A stretch of 64,000 nt of DNA from Sediminibacterium sp. TEGAF015 (GCF_025997995.1 NZ_AP026683.1:2480501-2544500), one strand, 5' to 3'; positions 14,316 through 24,113 are shown, counted from the first letter of the stretch. Notes: generated by a model not told the origin, from the sequence alone. Numbers and translations: made by a program.

Positions 14316-16544
14316 ATGAAGCAATTTCTGAAAGGCGTCTGGTTTTCGTTACCTGTACAACTATTGTTGTTGCATTTCAGACGTTATCAGATATTTCTGG
14401 TTTTCTGGTATATCCTTTTTGCTACAGTTGGTGGTAGCTTCATGAAAACATTCGGGGCTTATTCCCTGTTTCTTGCCCCAGAATATTTTGGGAATATCAA
14501 TCCTTTGAGTACTGCAATTGTCGGTATTACATCCGGTGTTTTTATCATGAGCTGGAATATTACTACGTTCATTTTGCATAGTAGCCGGATACAGTTTTTA
14601 GCAACTACTGCTCAACCCTTTCTTAAATATTGCATTAATAACGCCATAATACCTTTTGCATTTTTAATTTTTTACCTGATTGAAGCTTATCAATATACAA
14701 GGAATCAGGAATTGTTTTCTGTTACAGACTTCGTAGGACTAGCGCTGGGCTATACCGGTGGATTTATTGTTTCGATAGCTTTTGCTTTCCTCTATTTTTT
14801 TGGAGCTGACAAAACTATTTACAAAACAATTTCAGCAACCATATCCGATGCCAATAAACGCCATGACCGGATGTCTGCAAAAAACAGAATACCTGATAGT
14901 AAACAAGACATCCGCGTCGACTGGTTTTTTAGTGCTGCATTTAAGCTGCGAAAACCCCGAAACATTAAGCATTACAATCCTGAGTTTCTGGAAGCTGTTT
15001 TTGGACGTCATCATTTTGCAGCCGTTATAGCCATTATGATTGCTTTTGTTTTTCTGATTCTGGTAGGATATAGTTCAGATGCAAGACTGTTTCAGTTGCC
15101 TGCTGCTGCCAGTATTACTTTACTGTTTGCTATTTTAATAGCAGCAGCAGGAGCATTAACCTTATTTCTTAAGTCCTGGAGTTTCATGGCACTGGTTGCC
15201 GCCTATCTCGTAGCCAATATTTTGTATCAGTACGAAATTCTGGATCCAAGAAACAAAGCATACGGACTCAATTATGTAAAGAAATCAGAAAGACCTGAAT
15301 ACACAAAGGAAGCAATTCAGACACTGGCAACTGCTGATTCTGTTGCAAAAGACAAAGCCGCTTTTCTACATATTCTGAATAATTGGAAAGCCAGACAAAA
15401 TGAAGAAAAGCCTGTTCTCTATATTATTAATACCAGTGGCGGTGGTACCAGGAGTGCTACTTTTACAATGAATACATTACAGTTCCTGGATAGCCTGATG
15501 GATGGCCAGCTTATGAAAAAAACCATCCTGATAAATGGCGCTTCAGGTGGGATGCTTGGTGCGGTTTATTTCAGAGAATTGTATCATGAAAAACTAAAGG
15601 GTAAGCCTGTTAATTTACAAGACAAAGCATATGTAAATAATATATCCAAAGATCTTCTTAGTCCCTTGTTCTCTTCTTTTTTAACCCGTGATATGTTGGG
15701 GCCAGCTCAAAAATTTACCTCTAATGGTTTTGAATATGTAAAAGATCGTGGCTATGCTTTTGAAGAGAAATTAAATGAAAACACAGGAGGCATTTTCCTT
15801 AAAACCATTGGTTCTTATAGGGATGCAGAAACAAAAGCTATTATCCCATCTGTTTTTTTTAACTCTGTCATTACAAGAGATGCAAGGAAAATGATTATTG
15901 CCTCACGACCTGTTCGTTTCTTGATGCGTCCTGTTTCAGATAGTACACATATCATGCCCTTTGATCCGGATGCAGTTGACTTCAATAGTTTTCTTATCAA
16001 CCAGAATAGCAACGATATTCACTTGCTGTCTGCATTACGAATGAATGCCACATTTCCATATGTGTTACCCAATGTTTGGTTACCAACGAATCCTGTTATT
16101 GATGTAATGGATGCTGGCTTAAGAGACAATTATGGTCAGGAATCTGCTTTACGATTTATAGCTGTTTTTAAAGACTGGATTCAAGAGAATACATCCAAAG
16201 TGGTATTGATTCAAATAAGAGACAGAAGTTTAAGTGACTGGGAAAAACCATTAGAGAGCAATTCATTAATTGGCTTTTTAACCAAACCTTTTTTGATTCT
16301 GCAAAATAACTGGTTTAAAATGCAGGATTATTACCAGCATGATCAGCTGGATTATATGCGAAAAGCATATGGAGATAATTTTTATCGTTTTTCATTTCAG
16401 TATATCCCTTCTAAATCAGAAGCCCCAGCTAGCTTGAGTTTTCACCTAACAGCAGCAGAAAAAAGAGACATTGCCGAAGCGGTATACAATCCGTTAAATC
16501 AAAAAGAATTTGAGCGTTTACAGAAAACATTCCAAGAACCTTAG
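14316..16544 (+). CDS. Membrane-anchored patatin-like phospholipase domain protein
   Basis: 742 residues. The N-terminal 310 residues hold about seven membrane helices in two groups (28-165 and 233-305). The rest is a soluble patatin-like domain. Its oxyanion glycines are in NTSGGGTRSA (G375-G377), the nucleophile is S410 in NGASGGMLGA, and the catalytic aspartate is probably D599 in VMDAGLRDNYG, where the usual DGG reads DAG. Patatin-type enzymes use a Ser-Asp dyad to cleave acyl esters of phospholipids. The fusion to a multi-helix membrane domain is less common than soluble or barrel-fused forms. The gene stands alone between ctaA and a convergent lipid kinase, which together suggest a membrane-lipid theme. 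Confidence 0.85.
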   Translation: MKQFLKGVWFSLPVQLLLLHFRRYQIFLVFWYILFATVGGSFMKTFGAYSLFLAPEYFGNINPLSTAIVGITSGVFIMSWNITTFILHSSRIQFLATTAQPFLKYCINNAIIPFAFLIFYLIEAYQYTRNQELFSVTDFVGLALGYTGGFIVSIAFAFLYFFGADKTIYKTISATISDANKRHDRMSAKNRIPDSKQDIRVDWFFSAAFKLRKPRNIKHYNPEFLEAVFGRHHFAAVIAIMIAFVFLILVGYSSDARLFQLPAAASITLLFAILIAAAGALTLFLKSWSFMALVAAYLVANILYQYEILDPRNKAYGLNYVKKSERPEYTKEAIQTLATADSVAKDKAAFLHILNNWKARQNEEKPVLYIINTSGGGTRSATFTMNTLQFLDSLMDGQLMKKTILINGASGGMLGAVYFRELYHEKLKGKPVNLQDKAYVNNISKDLLSPLFSSFLTRDMLGPAQKFTSNGFEYVKDRGYAFEEKLNENTGGIFLKTIGSYRDAETKAIIPSVFFNSVITRDARKMIIASRPVRFLMRPVSDSTHIMPFDPDAVDFNSFLINQNSNDIHLLSALRMNATFPYVLPNVWLPTNPVIDVMDAGLRDNYGQESALRFIAVFKDWIQENTSKVVLIQIRDRSLSDWEKPLESNSLIGFLTKPFLILQNNWFKMQDYYQHDQLDYMRKAYGDNFYRFSFQYIPSKSEAPASLSFHLTAAEKRDIAEAVYNPLNQKEFERLQKTFQEP

Positions 16545-16609
16545 ACACAATCATGCATACGATATCCATTTCTAAATGTTAGTGTATGCAATGTGCTTTG
16601 TGGAAAAGC

Positions 16610-17518
16610 TTATTTGTTTTTCGGTTTGATCAAGCGAAAAGCATTGGGGATTATTTCAATGCTGAGTTCTTCCACCGCATCTCTAGGCTCTCCATCAATA
16701 TGGAGGGGTGCCAATTTGGGATTCTTGATCGTAAGTGCAGGTGTCTGGAAATAGAGAATATTTTTAGAGCTCATATCTTCTACCAATTGCTGTACTTTAT
16801 TGTTTCCGCGCATTTGGCGAAGTATAGCAAAAGGTAATTTTGCTTTGCTCATCTTCTGAACAATCACAATATCGAGTAATCCGTCAGACAAACTTGCTTG
16901 AGGAGCAATAATAGCATTATTGCCAAATTGATTACTATTAGCTATGCTGATAAAAAATGCGTCTGTGAAAACAGAAAAGTTATCCAATACAATTTCAAAC
17001 TGGTAAGGGTTGGCTTTGAAAAACTGGAGTATGCTTTGCTGAGTATACGTAAATAAGCCTCTGGTAGATTTCTGGGCAAAGTCGTGAGCCACTTGTGCGT
17101 CAAATCCCATACCACTTAACATACAGGCATATTCTCCGTTCACTGTAAATGCGTCTATATATTCAGCTTCACCATTGAAAATGATGTCAATCGCTTTCTT
17201 CATGCTGGTGGGAATACCAGCAGCCCTAGCCAGGCCATTGCCTGATCCCACAGGAATAATACCAAACTGAACTCCTGTGTCGCGCAGGGAAGCAGTTACC
17301 TGATTCACTGTTCCATCGCCGCCTAGGATTACTACATCTGTGAATCCTTCTTTGGCAATATGTTCTTTCAGGTACTCGTAATTGCCTGTTGCATTGGTGT
17401 TGAATACCCTGTATTCAAAGCCTTTGGCAGCAGTTACTTTTTCAACCAACTCTCTGATTTTATCTTTTTTGGATGTACCAGAAATGGGATTGATTAAATA
17501 AATGATTTTTCTCTTCAT
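16610..17518 (-). CDS. Diacylglycerol/lipid kinase family protein (YegS-like)
   Basis: 302 residues. The ATP-binding signature GGDGTVNQV (66-74) and the GSGNGLARAAGIP motif (91-103) define the DAGK catalytic domain. The C-terminal half is the beta-sandwich lipid domain, with LSDGLLDIVIVQ and HIDGEPRD. It transfers phosphate from ATP to diacylglycerol or a related lipid at the inner face of the membrane. Its start is 19 bases from the fabH stop, so the two probably share a transcript with fabH upstream, linking fatty acid initiation to lipid recycling. Confidence 0.93.
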   Translation of the reverse strand: MKRKIIYLINPISGTSKKDKIRELVEKVTAAKGFEYRVFNTNATGNYEYLKEHIAKEGFTDVVILGGDGTVNQVTASLRDTGVQFGIIPVGSGNGLARAAGIPTSMKKAIDIIFNGEAEYIDAFTVNGEYACMLSGMGFDAQVAHDFAQKSTRGLFTYTQQSILQFFKANPYQFEIVLDNFSVFTDAFFISIANSNQFGNNAIIAPQASLSDGLLDIVIVQKMSKAKLPFAILRQMRGNNKVQQLVEDMSSKNILYFQTPALTIKNPKLAPLHIDGEPRDAVEELSIEIIPNAFRLIKPKNK

Positions 17519-17537
17519 GATGCTACACTTGGTATTG

Positions 17538-18587
17538 CTACCATTTCATTAATGCACTGGCCCAGGTGAATCCACTACCAAAAGCCGCTAAACATACCAG
17601 GTCTCCTTCTTTAATCATTCCTTTTTCCCAAGCTTCACAAAGGGCAATAGGAATGGATGCTGCCGTTGTGTTTCCATAGTTCATGATATTGTTATATACC
17701 TGATGATCTTGCAGTTTTAATTTCTGCTGAACAAACTGGCTGATTCTAAGATTTGCCTGGTGTGGAATCAACATATCAATATCGGTAGATTGGTAGCCAT
17801 TTTTCTCTAGCGCTTCCATAATAACTTCCGGAAACTTCACAACAGCTTTTTTAAATACAGCTGGTCCGTCCATATAGGGAAAGTTCTGTGCATTGTCAAT
17901 CATCTGGTGACTCATGAACATCTGTGAAATTTCTGCCTCATCAAAATCTGCATAGTTTTTAGCACCCCAGTGATTCGCATGAGACCCTGGATTGTACATG
18001 GCTAAAATTTCAGCAGACTCTCCGTCGCTATGTAAGTGGGTACTTAAAATACCCTGACCTTCTTTTTCTGTAGGCTGCAATACAACTGCCCCTGCGCCAT
18101 CTCCAAAAATCACTGATACATTTCTGCCTCTGGTGGAAAAATCCAATCCGAAAGAGTGTTTTTCACTTCCAATCACCAGAATATTTTTATACATCCCTGT
18201 TTTAATAAACTGATCGGCAACGCTCAGGGCATACACAAATCCACTGCACTGATTTCTTACGTCCAATGCACCAATCTCTTTCATCTGCATGGCTCTTTGC
18301 ACCAGTACACCGCATCCGGGAAAATAATAATCGGGAGACAAAGTTGCAAAAACAATAAAGTCAATATCCTGGGGGGTAATACCAGCCCTTTCAATGGCTA
18401 TTTTTGCCGCTTCCACTCCCATAGTAGTGGTGGTTTCTTGGGTTCTATGTGCGTAACGACGTTCTTTTATCCCGGTTCTTTCCTGGATCCATTCGTCGTT
18501 GGTTTCCATATATTTGGTCAGATCATTATTCGTATAAACATTCGATGGAACGTACATGCCTATTCCGGCAATTTTACTCAATGGCAT
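17538..18587 (-). CDS. fabH: 3-oxoacyl-ACP synthase III family protein
   Basis: 349 residues. The catalytic triad is C114 (RNQCSGFVYAL), H276 (IPHQANLRI) and N306 (MNYGNTTAASIP). RTGIKERRY and FGDGAGAVV are also diagnostic. It condenses acetyl-CoA, or branched acyl-CoA starters, with malonyl-ACP to begin fatty acid synthesis. It carries an insertion at about 195-232 (NPGSHANHWGAKN onwards) compared with E. coli FabH. It is a stand-alone copy, without plsX, rpmF or fabD next to it, so it may be one of several KAS III paralogues with its own starter preference. Confidence 0.93.
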   Translation of the reverse strand: MPLSKIAGIGMYVPSNVYTNNDLTKYMETNDEWIQERTGIKERRYAHRTQETTTTMGVEAAKIAIERAGITPQDIDFIVFATLSPDYYFPGCGVLVQRAMQMKEIGALDVRNQCSGFVYALSVADQFIKTGMYKNILVIGSEKHSFGLDFSTRGRNVSVIFGDGAGAVVLQPTEKEGQGILSTHLHSDGESAEILAMYNPGSHANHWGAKNYADFDEAEISQMFMSHQMIDNAQNFPYMDGPAVFKKAVVKFPEVIMEALEKNGYQSTDIDMLIPHQANLRISQFVQQKLKLQDHQVYNNIMNYGNTTAASIPIALCEAWEKGMIKEGDLVCLAAFGSGFTWASALMKW

Positions 18588-18641
18588 AGCAAACAGTTTA
18601 AAATTAAAGGTAAGGATTCTTTACCGTCGGGCTGTGAAGGA

Positions 18642-19649
18642 TCAGTTAATGCTTGGTTGTATAGATAACTGCAGTATGTTTTTTAAGAATTCAGCCGTTT
18701 CTTTTTCAACGGAAATAATATCTTTTGATTGAATAGGAGAAGCAATAACATGATTACCAGTGTTTGGCACTGGAATCATTTTTTTATTTTTTTCTTCTGT
18801 ACCTACTTCTGCAAACATTTTCTTCATTGCATCCACGCTTACCACAGGATCCTGCTCTTGTTCATCTTTATAATAATACAAGACCAGTAAAGGTTGCTTC
18901 ACTTTTGCAAAATTTTCCTTTGTCATGGTGGTTTCTAACAATTCTTCTAATTGCACAGTGGCTTCCAGTCTATATTTGGTATTCCAGTATTGCTGATACA
19001 AGGGATGTTCTTTCTGCACGCCCATATAGTTAGAGCCTTTTACCATACGCGCAATTTGTAATCCCCATGGATTATTCAATAACCATGCATTGGGATCTTT
19101 AATAGCAATATTGGGCGAGTAAAATACCAGCCCTGCAATTTCAGGATAGATTGCTGCTAACTGCAGTGCTAATGTACCACCAGTAGAAGTGCCCATTAGT
19201 ATTACCTTTTCGCCAATTTGTTTACCAATGGCATAAGCTTCTTTGGCAGATTCAAACAAGGATGCTGCAGTCATATTGATGAGTGCATCGGTAGTATCAA
19301 TACCATGTTCTGATAAACGCGCTAAATACAAGTTGCATCCAAACTGTTTGGCAATTTGCTGATGCACCGGGTTGCCTTCTTCCTGACTGGCACTGAATCC
19401 ATGCAGGTATACAATTGCATAGGGTGTTTTTTGTTTCACGCTATCATTTGCCCACACAATTCTAGCTTCATTGTTGGGTCGAACCTTGTGTTTCTGTTCA
19501 TTTGATTGGATATACGCCTCCAGTGCCGCAGGCTCTCCGGGAATATTCGGGAGGGTTGTATTGTAAACAGGGGTTTCCGGATTGGGACCAAGCAGATATA
19601 CAATACCTGCCACTGCAATGAATCCTATCAACCATTTGATGATACGCAT
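18642..19649 (-). CDS. Alpha/beta hydrolase, membrane-anchored
   Basis: 335 residues. A single N-terminal hydrophobic helix (4-20) acts as an anchor or uncleaved signal. The hydrolase fold shows YLHGFSAS as the oxyanion loop and the nucleophile elbow GTSTGG with S155. The acid is probably the aspartate in EQEQDPVVS and the base the histidine in NTGNHVIASP. It resembles esterases and monoacylglycerol lipases, but the substrate cannot be told. It ends 54 bases upstream of fabH on the same strand, so it may belong to the same lipid-related operon. Confidence 0.88.
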   Translation of the reverse strand: MRIIKWLIGFIAVAGIVYLLGPNPETPVYNTTLPNIPGEPAALEAYIQSNEQKHKVRPNNEARIVWANDSVKQKTPYAIVYLHGFSASQEEGNPVHQQIAKQFGCNLYLARLSEHGIDTTDALINMTAASLFESAKEAYAIGKQIGEKVILMGTSTGGTLALQLAAIYPEIAGLVFYSPNIAIKDPNAWLLNNPWGLQIARMVKGSNYMGVQKEHPLYQQYWNTKYRLEATVQLEELLETTMTKENFAKVKQPLLVLYYYKDEQEQDPVVSVDAMKKMFAEVGTEEKNKKMIPVPNTGNHVIASPIQSKDIISVEKETAEFLKNILQLSIQPSIN

Positions 19650-19729
19650 ACAATTGAATTAACAGGCCAATTTAGGGTTTATTATGTATTACAAGGGGAA
19701 TCCTTAACAGAATAATGACCCATATTTAC

Positions 19730-19760
19730 TTGCATCCCCCGCGTTAAAGCCGTACCTTTG
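19730..19760 (+). promoter_or_regulatory. Promoter of typA
   Basis: TACCTTTG (19753-19760) is a perfect -7 box, and TTG (19730-19732) lies 20 bases upstream at the -33 position. The start codon at 19820 leaves a leader of about 50 bases, longer than for most genes here. Confidence 0.6.
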
Positions 19761-19819
19761 CCGCCTAAATAAACAGTATCAAATACGTAACTTACTGATA
19801 CTGAGATAAATACACAATA

Positions 19820-21637
19820 ATGGAAATAAGAAACATTGCCATCATCGCGCACGTAGACCATGGCAAAACCACTTTAGTAGACCGAATTTTGGGTGCAACT
19901 AAAGTTTTCAGAGACAACCAGGATGCTGGTGAGTTAATCATGGATAGCAACGATTTAGAAAGAGAACGTGGTATCACGATCTTCAGTAAAAACGCTGCCG
20001 TTACTTACAAAGACTATAAAATTAATGTGATTGATACACCCGGGCACAGTGATTTTGGCGGGGAAGTAGAACGCGTATTGAAAATGGCCGATGGGGTAAT
20101 TTTATTGGTGGATGCTTTTGAAGGCCCCATGCCTCAAACGCGATTCGTATTGCAGAAAGCATTACAGTTGAACCTACATCCCATTGTAGTAATCAACAAA
20201 GTAGATAAGCCGAACTGTCGTCCGGATGAAGTTCATGATGCCGTTTTTGAATTATTCTTTAACCTGGATGCAACAGAAGAGCAATTGAATTTCCCAACTT
20301 TCTACGGAAGTGGTAAGAATGGCTGGTTCAATGATAGCTTAACACCAACAGAAGATATCCTTCCTTTAATGGATGGTATCATTAAATATGTACCGGCACC
20401 TAAAGTGAGCGAAGGTACCCTTCAGTTGCAAATTACTTCATTAGACTATTCTTCTTTCTTAGGTAGAATTGCCATTGGTAAAGTAACCAGAGGTTCTATT
20501 AAAGAAGGTCAGCAAATTGCATTGGTGCAGGGAGCAGATGGTACCGTGAAGAAAATGCGTGTAAAGGAATTGTACGTATTTGAAGGAATGGGCAAGCGCA
20601 AAGTAGCTGAAGTACGTTCAGGAGATCTTTGTGCGGTTGTAGGATTGGAAGAATTCAATATTGGAGATACCATTGCTGATGTAGAGAATCCGGAAGGATT
20701 ACCCATTATCAGTGTGGATGAACCTACCATGAGCATGACTTTCAGCATTAACAACTCACCTTTCTTTGGTAGAGATGGTAAGTTTGTTACATCCCGTCAC
20801 TTACGTGATCGTCTGATGAAGGAAACTGAAAAGAACCTTGCATTAAGAGTAGAAGATACAGACAGCGCCGATAGTTTCCTGGTATACGGAAGAGGTATTC
20901 TGCATTTGGGCGTATTGGTAGAAACCATGCGTAGAGAAGGATATGAATTAACTGTAGGTAATCCTCAGGTATTGGTGAAAACCATTGATGGTAAGAAGCA
21001 TGAGCCTTATGAAAACCTGGTGGTAGATGTACCTTCTGAATTCAGCGGTAAAGTAATTGATTTGGTTACACAGCGCAAGGGTGAAATGCAGGTAATGGAA
21101 TCCAAAGGAGAAATGCAACACTTAGAGTTTGAAATTCCTTCGAGAGGTTTGATTGGTTTGCGTTCTCAGATGTTAACCGGTACCGCAGGTGAAGCTGTTA
21201 TGGCGCATCGTTTCATTGATTACAAACCATGGAAAGGACCTATTCCCGGAAGAAACAACGGTGTATTGATTGCGAAGTTTCAAGGAGTAACTACAGCCTA
21301 TTCAATTGATAAATTACAGGATCGCGGATCATTCTTTGTAGATCCGGGAGATGAAGTGTATGTAGGCCAAATTATTGCTGAACATATTAAGCCAGGTGAC
21401 TTAAATGTGAATGCAGTGGAAATGAAAAAACTGACCAACCACCGTGCAAGCGGAAGTGATGATGCAGTAAGAATTGTTCCAAAGCTTCAGTTTACATTGG
21501 AAGAGTGCATGGAATACATTCAGCAAGATGAGTGTATTGAAGTAACGCCTAAGAATATTCGTATGCGTAAAACCATTTTGGATGAGAACGAACGTTCTAA
21601 AGTTTCTAAAAGCATGAAATCTGAAGCAGTAGGATAA
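19820..21637 (+). CDS. typA: Translational GTPase TypA/BipA
   Basis: 605 residues, full length for BipA. G-domain motifs are [10 protein letters not shown] (10-19), [24 protein letters not shown] and NKVDK. The EF-G-like domains and the TypA-specific C-terminal domain follow ([26 protein letters not shown]). It binds ribosomes in place of EF-G and is needed for 50S assembly and growth under cold or other stress. It is monocistronic, with its own promoter, and the strong hairpin of the 32-bp repeat lies 24 bases after the stop. Confidence 0.98.
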   Translation: MEIRNIAIIAHVDHGKTTLVDRILGATKVFRDNQDAGELIMDSNDLERERGITIFSKNAAVTYKDYKINVIDTPGHSDFGGEVERVLKMADGVILLVDAFEGPMPQTRFVLQKALQLNLHPIVVINKVDKPNCRPDEVHDAVFELFFNLDATEEQLNFPTFYGSGKNGWFNDSLTPTEDILPLMDGIIKYVPAPKVSEGTLQLQITSLDYSSFLGRIAIGKVTRGSIKEGQQIALVQGADGTVKKMRVKELYVFEGMGKRKVAEVRSGDLCAVVGLEEFNIGDTIADVENPEGLPIISVDEPTMSMTFSINNSPFFGRDGKFVTSRHLRDRLMKETEKNLALRVEDTDSADSFLVYGRGILHLGVLVETMRREGYELTVGNPQVLVKTIDGKKHEPYENLVVDVPSEFSGKVIDLVTQRKGEMQVMESKGEMQHLEFEIPSRGLIGLRSQMLTGTAGEAVMAHRFIDYKPWKGPIPGRNNGVLIAKFQGVTTAYSIDKLQDRGSFFVDPGDEVYVGQIIAEHIKPGDLNVNAVEMKKLTNHRASGSDDAVRIVPKLQFTLEECMEYIQQDECIEVTPKNIRMRKTILDENERSKVSKSMKSEAVG

Positions 21638-21661
21638 TTTCCAAATACTTTTACATATTAA

Positions 21662-21693
21662 AAGAGCCTCCCATTGGGAGGCTCTTTTGTTTG
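21662..21693 (+). repeat. 32-bp direct repeat, copy 1: typA terminator
   Basis: This is an intrinsic terminator (AGAGCCTCCCA, short TT loop region, TGGGAGGCTCT, then TTTTGTTTG). The whole 32-base unit is identical, base for base, to 24114-24145. No other terminator in the window shares this sequence. Identity includes the non-paired flank, which suggests duplication rather than convergence. Confidence 0.9.
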
Positions 21694-21724
21694 CTATATT
21701 AAATGAAAAGTAAGAGGAAGAAGT

Positions 21725-21762
21725 TTTATGATTTCATAAATTCAAACTATTGTGCAATTGCA
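21725..21762. promoter_or_regulatory. Two palindromes upstream of the lipoprotein gene
   Basis: TTTATGA-TT-TCATAAA (21725-21740) is a perfect inverted repeat. TGCAATTGCA (21753-21762) is a second palindrome just before a possible promoter (TAATTTTTG at 21773-21781, one base too long for the consensus). They could be operators for the lipoprotein and barrel genes. No regulator gene is in the block. Confidence 0.3.
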
Positions 21763-21861
21763 TAAATCACCCTAATTTTTGTAGTGATTGCATTTTATCG
21801 AATTTAGAAGTTAATATTGGAGCTAATAAAAAATTATATTTTAACCTTAGCAAGAAAAAAA

Positions 21862-23322
21862 ATGAAGTCTAAATTTTTATCATTAATCTTTATAGTTATT
21901 CCGGTTGTTTTTATTTCATGTAAAAAAGATATAAGTAATCTTCAATTTGAAGAAGATCCCTCAGTCATACTTATTAAAAATTCCGCTTTTCCAAGTGGAA
22001 TACTTAGCTTTAAAAGCCAACAAGATTTAAACAAATTTTATTCAGAAATACAAGAGGATAAATTGAAGTTGATGAAGATTCCTAGCGAATTTATTAGCCT
22101 TTCAAAAAAACATGAAAAACTCTTATCTTCAGAATCAAATAACATAATAAAAAATACTTCAACAAGTAGCAGCTCGGACAATGTTGATGTTCAGGAATTC
22201 CTTATTGATATGGAAACCTACTTAACTCAAGATCCGACAGTTGCCAATATAGTAAATTCTAATTTAGAAGTATTAGTAAATGGCGATTTATTTAAACTTA
22301 CAAGAATTGGTGTAATTCAGGTTGAGTCGGAGTATATTAATAATTTTAGAGAAATTTACCCTGCATTTGAATCAGAGATTTTATATAACCCTAACTTCAA
22401 CAGTTTTCCTAATGAAACATTTTATGGCAGTAATATTTATCAAGTAAGTGATGGGATCACTAGAATTGAGACAAATATTGATCCATTTGACTTATCAAAT
22501 CCTATTTTAAATACACCTGGATCTAGTGGCGGAACAATTCCATGTTCTATTATCTTTCCGAGTAACTATCAATATGAAACATATCAAACTGGCAATGATT
22601 TCAACTCAGCATATTTCAATAACTTCGATCAAAATCGTAGATTTAAGTTTGAAACATTCAGTACAAATTTCTTAGGTTTGGGAATCTTAAGAACTATTGG
22701 AATTAGGGGAAAAGTCCAGAGGAAAAGATCGTTTTTAGGAATACCTTATTGGGCAGAGAGTTATGCTGATGAAATTGTACTTGGAATTGAAAATATGGAC
22801 TTGCATACTGACTATGTTATACCATCACCTTATAACTTTACAACATTACCTCAGCCCGAATTTAATAATATTATAAATTTAAAGATTGGGAATCACATCC
22901 TTGAGGCGATGGATTTAAAGCTCAATTTAAACTTTCCATTTGGGCAAAACATAAATAATTCACAAGCTAGTAGTTTTTTAAATGGCCAGCTAAACTCACT
23001 TATTAATAATCAGTTTAATGACTTATTTAAACCATTTCTTAATTCACTTATTGATAATATAGATCCAACATTTTCATCAAGATATGAGAAATACGCTAAA
23101 CAACTATCGTCAATTAAAGATAATAATAAATTACGTGTTACTGTTGCAAATGCATATAAGGAACAAGGGTATAGTAATGTTAATGTTTGGCGTTTTGATT
23201 GGAATATAGGTACACCATGGGGCAGTGGCACTACATATAGTTATGAGATGAAGTCAGGCAGTTTTACAGGAAGAGCAAGAATTGGATGCAACTGGTATGG
23301 AATTCGGATAATAAAATTATAA
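21862..23322 (+). CDS. Exported lipoprotein of unknown function
   Basis: 486 residues from ATG 21862. The frame extends to a TTG at 21817, but the ATG gives a clean lipoprotein signal (MKSKFLSLIFIVIPVVFISC) with the lipobox cysteine at residue 20. The mature protein is rich in asparagine, serine and aromatic residues and poor in charge clusters. Segments such as RKRSFLGIPYWAESYADEIVLG and the tail RARIGCNWYGIRIIKL look like a beta-rich secreted domain. I recognise no characterised family and no catalytic motif. The gene is strongly AT-rich with A/T third positions, unlike typA. The stop is three bases before the barrel gene, so the two are co-transcribed and may work together at the outer membrane. 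Confidence 0.8.
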   Translation: MKSKFLSLIFIVIPVVFISCKKDISNLQFEEDPSVILIKNSAFPSGILSFKSQQDLNKFYSEIQEDKLKLMKIPSEFISLSKKHEKLLSSESNNIIKNTSTSSSSDNVDVQEFLIDMETYLTQDPTVANIVNSNLEVLVNGDLFKLTRIGVIQVESEYINNFREIYPAFESEILYNPNFNSFPNETFYGSNIYQVSDGITRIETNIDPFDLSNPILNTPGSSGGTIPCSIIFPSNYQYETYQTGNDFNSAYFNNFDQNRRFKFETFSTNFLGLGILRTIGIRGKVQRKRSFLGIPYWAESYADEIVLGIENMDLHTDYVIPSPYNFTTLPQPEFNNIINLKIGNHILEAMDLKLNLNFPFGQNINNSQASSFLNGQLNSLINNQFNDLFKPFLNSLIDNIDPTFSSRYEKYAKQLSSIKDNNKLRVTVANAYKEQGYSNVNVWRFDWNIGTPWGSGTTYSYEMKSGSFTGRARIGCNWYGIRIIKL

Positions 23323-23325
23323 TTC

Positions 23326-23907
23326 ATGCGTGTTTATATTCTTTCTTTTTTATTTATTTGCTTAAATATAAACGGCGTTAGTCAAGAATTAGATACTACA
23401 TCTAATAAAATTGGCATATTTCGTGTTGCGGCAAGTATACCGATTCCTATTGTTAATCTTCAATATGAAATTCCATTAAAAAAGACAGTAACCTTGTTAA
23501 TAAAATCAGGTTTAAATTTCACCTTGGCTTCAAGTGCCGCATTAAATAGGGATAAAATTAGATCACAAGTAAGTTGGATTTCTTCAATAGAATCAAGATA
23601 TTATTATTCTTTGAATAGACGTATTAGGAATGGCAAATCAATTAAAAATTATTCGGCTGGCTATATAGGTATAGAACCATACTTTCGCTCTAACAGTATT
23701 GCCTCAATTAATGAGCCTAAACAAATTAATAATGGCAGTTATGGGACTTTTATTAATCTAGGATTTCAAAATCAATCTGAAAAGAATATTTATACAGCTT
23801 TTTTTATTGGTGTTGCGCCTTTTGCATTTCGTTTAGGTGAAATGAATACCACTACTGGAAAGTTGGATCGAATTTGGCTTAACTTTTCTATTGGATATGT
23901 ATTTTAA
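23326..23907 (+). CDS. Probable small outer-membrane beta-barrel protein
   Basis: 193 residues. A signal peptide (about 1-19, MRVYILSFLFICLNINGVS) is followed by alternating hydrophobic and polar residues typical of beta strands (ASIPIPIVNLQYEIPL, KTVTLLIKSGLNFTLA, SRYYYSLNRRI, GFIGVAP-like turns). The protein ends WLNFSIGYVF, and a terminal phenylalanine is the usual Bam recognition feature of outer-membrane barrels. No named family is recognised. It is only three bases downstream of the lipoprotein gene and five bases upstream of the next small ORF, so all three appear to form one unit. Confidence 0.72.
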   Translation: MRVYILSFLFICLNINGVSQELDTTSNKIGIFRVAASIPIPIVNLQYEIPLKKTVTLLIKSGLNFTLASSAALNRDKIRSQVSWISSIESRYYYSLNRRIRNGKSIKNYSAGYIGIEPYFRSNSIASINEPKQINNGSYGTFINLGFQNQSEKNIYTAFFIGVAPFAFRLGEMNTTTGKLDRIWLNFSIGYVF

Positions 23908-23911
23908 AGAA

Positions 23912-24099
23912 ATGGTTATGAGTGTTTATTATTTAATAATAATTATAATAGGATCTGGAACTCTGTATTCAAAAGGTAGACAATTACAAAAATCAATTAA
24001 AAGTAAAAACACGAATCAAATATCCATTGATTTTTTTTCCTTGTCCTTACATTGGCAATCATTGCTCTTCTAATCTATTTAAAAAAAATTCTTTCCTAG
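23912..24099 (+). pseudogene. Small two-helix membrane protein with a -1 frameshift in a T8 run
   Basis: From ATG 23912 (or 23918) the frame gives a membrane helix (VYYLIIIIIGSGTLY) and a basic loop (SKGRQLQKSIKSKNTN), then runs into eight T at 24031-24038. In the zero frame it ends at 24073 after SLSLHWQSLLF. Stepping back one base in the T run instead gives FFFLVLTLAIIALLIYLKK, a clear second membrane helix with a basic end, to a TAG at 24099. So the coding sequence looks intact apart from one base. It could be a pseudogene, a sequencing error, a phase-variable tract, or slippage on the heptamer T-TTT-TTT. It lies five bases after the barrel gene. Confidence 0.6.
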
Positions 24100-24113
24100 G
24101 ATAATGATAAATG

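Noticed and set aside
18156..18668. Plus-strand 170-residue frame antisense to fabH
   Set aside because: FabH is complete with its catalytic triad on the other strand; this frame has no domain and no promoter box.
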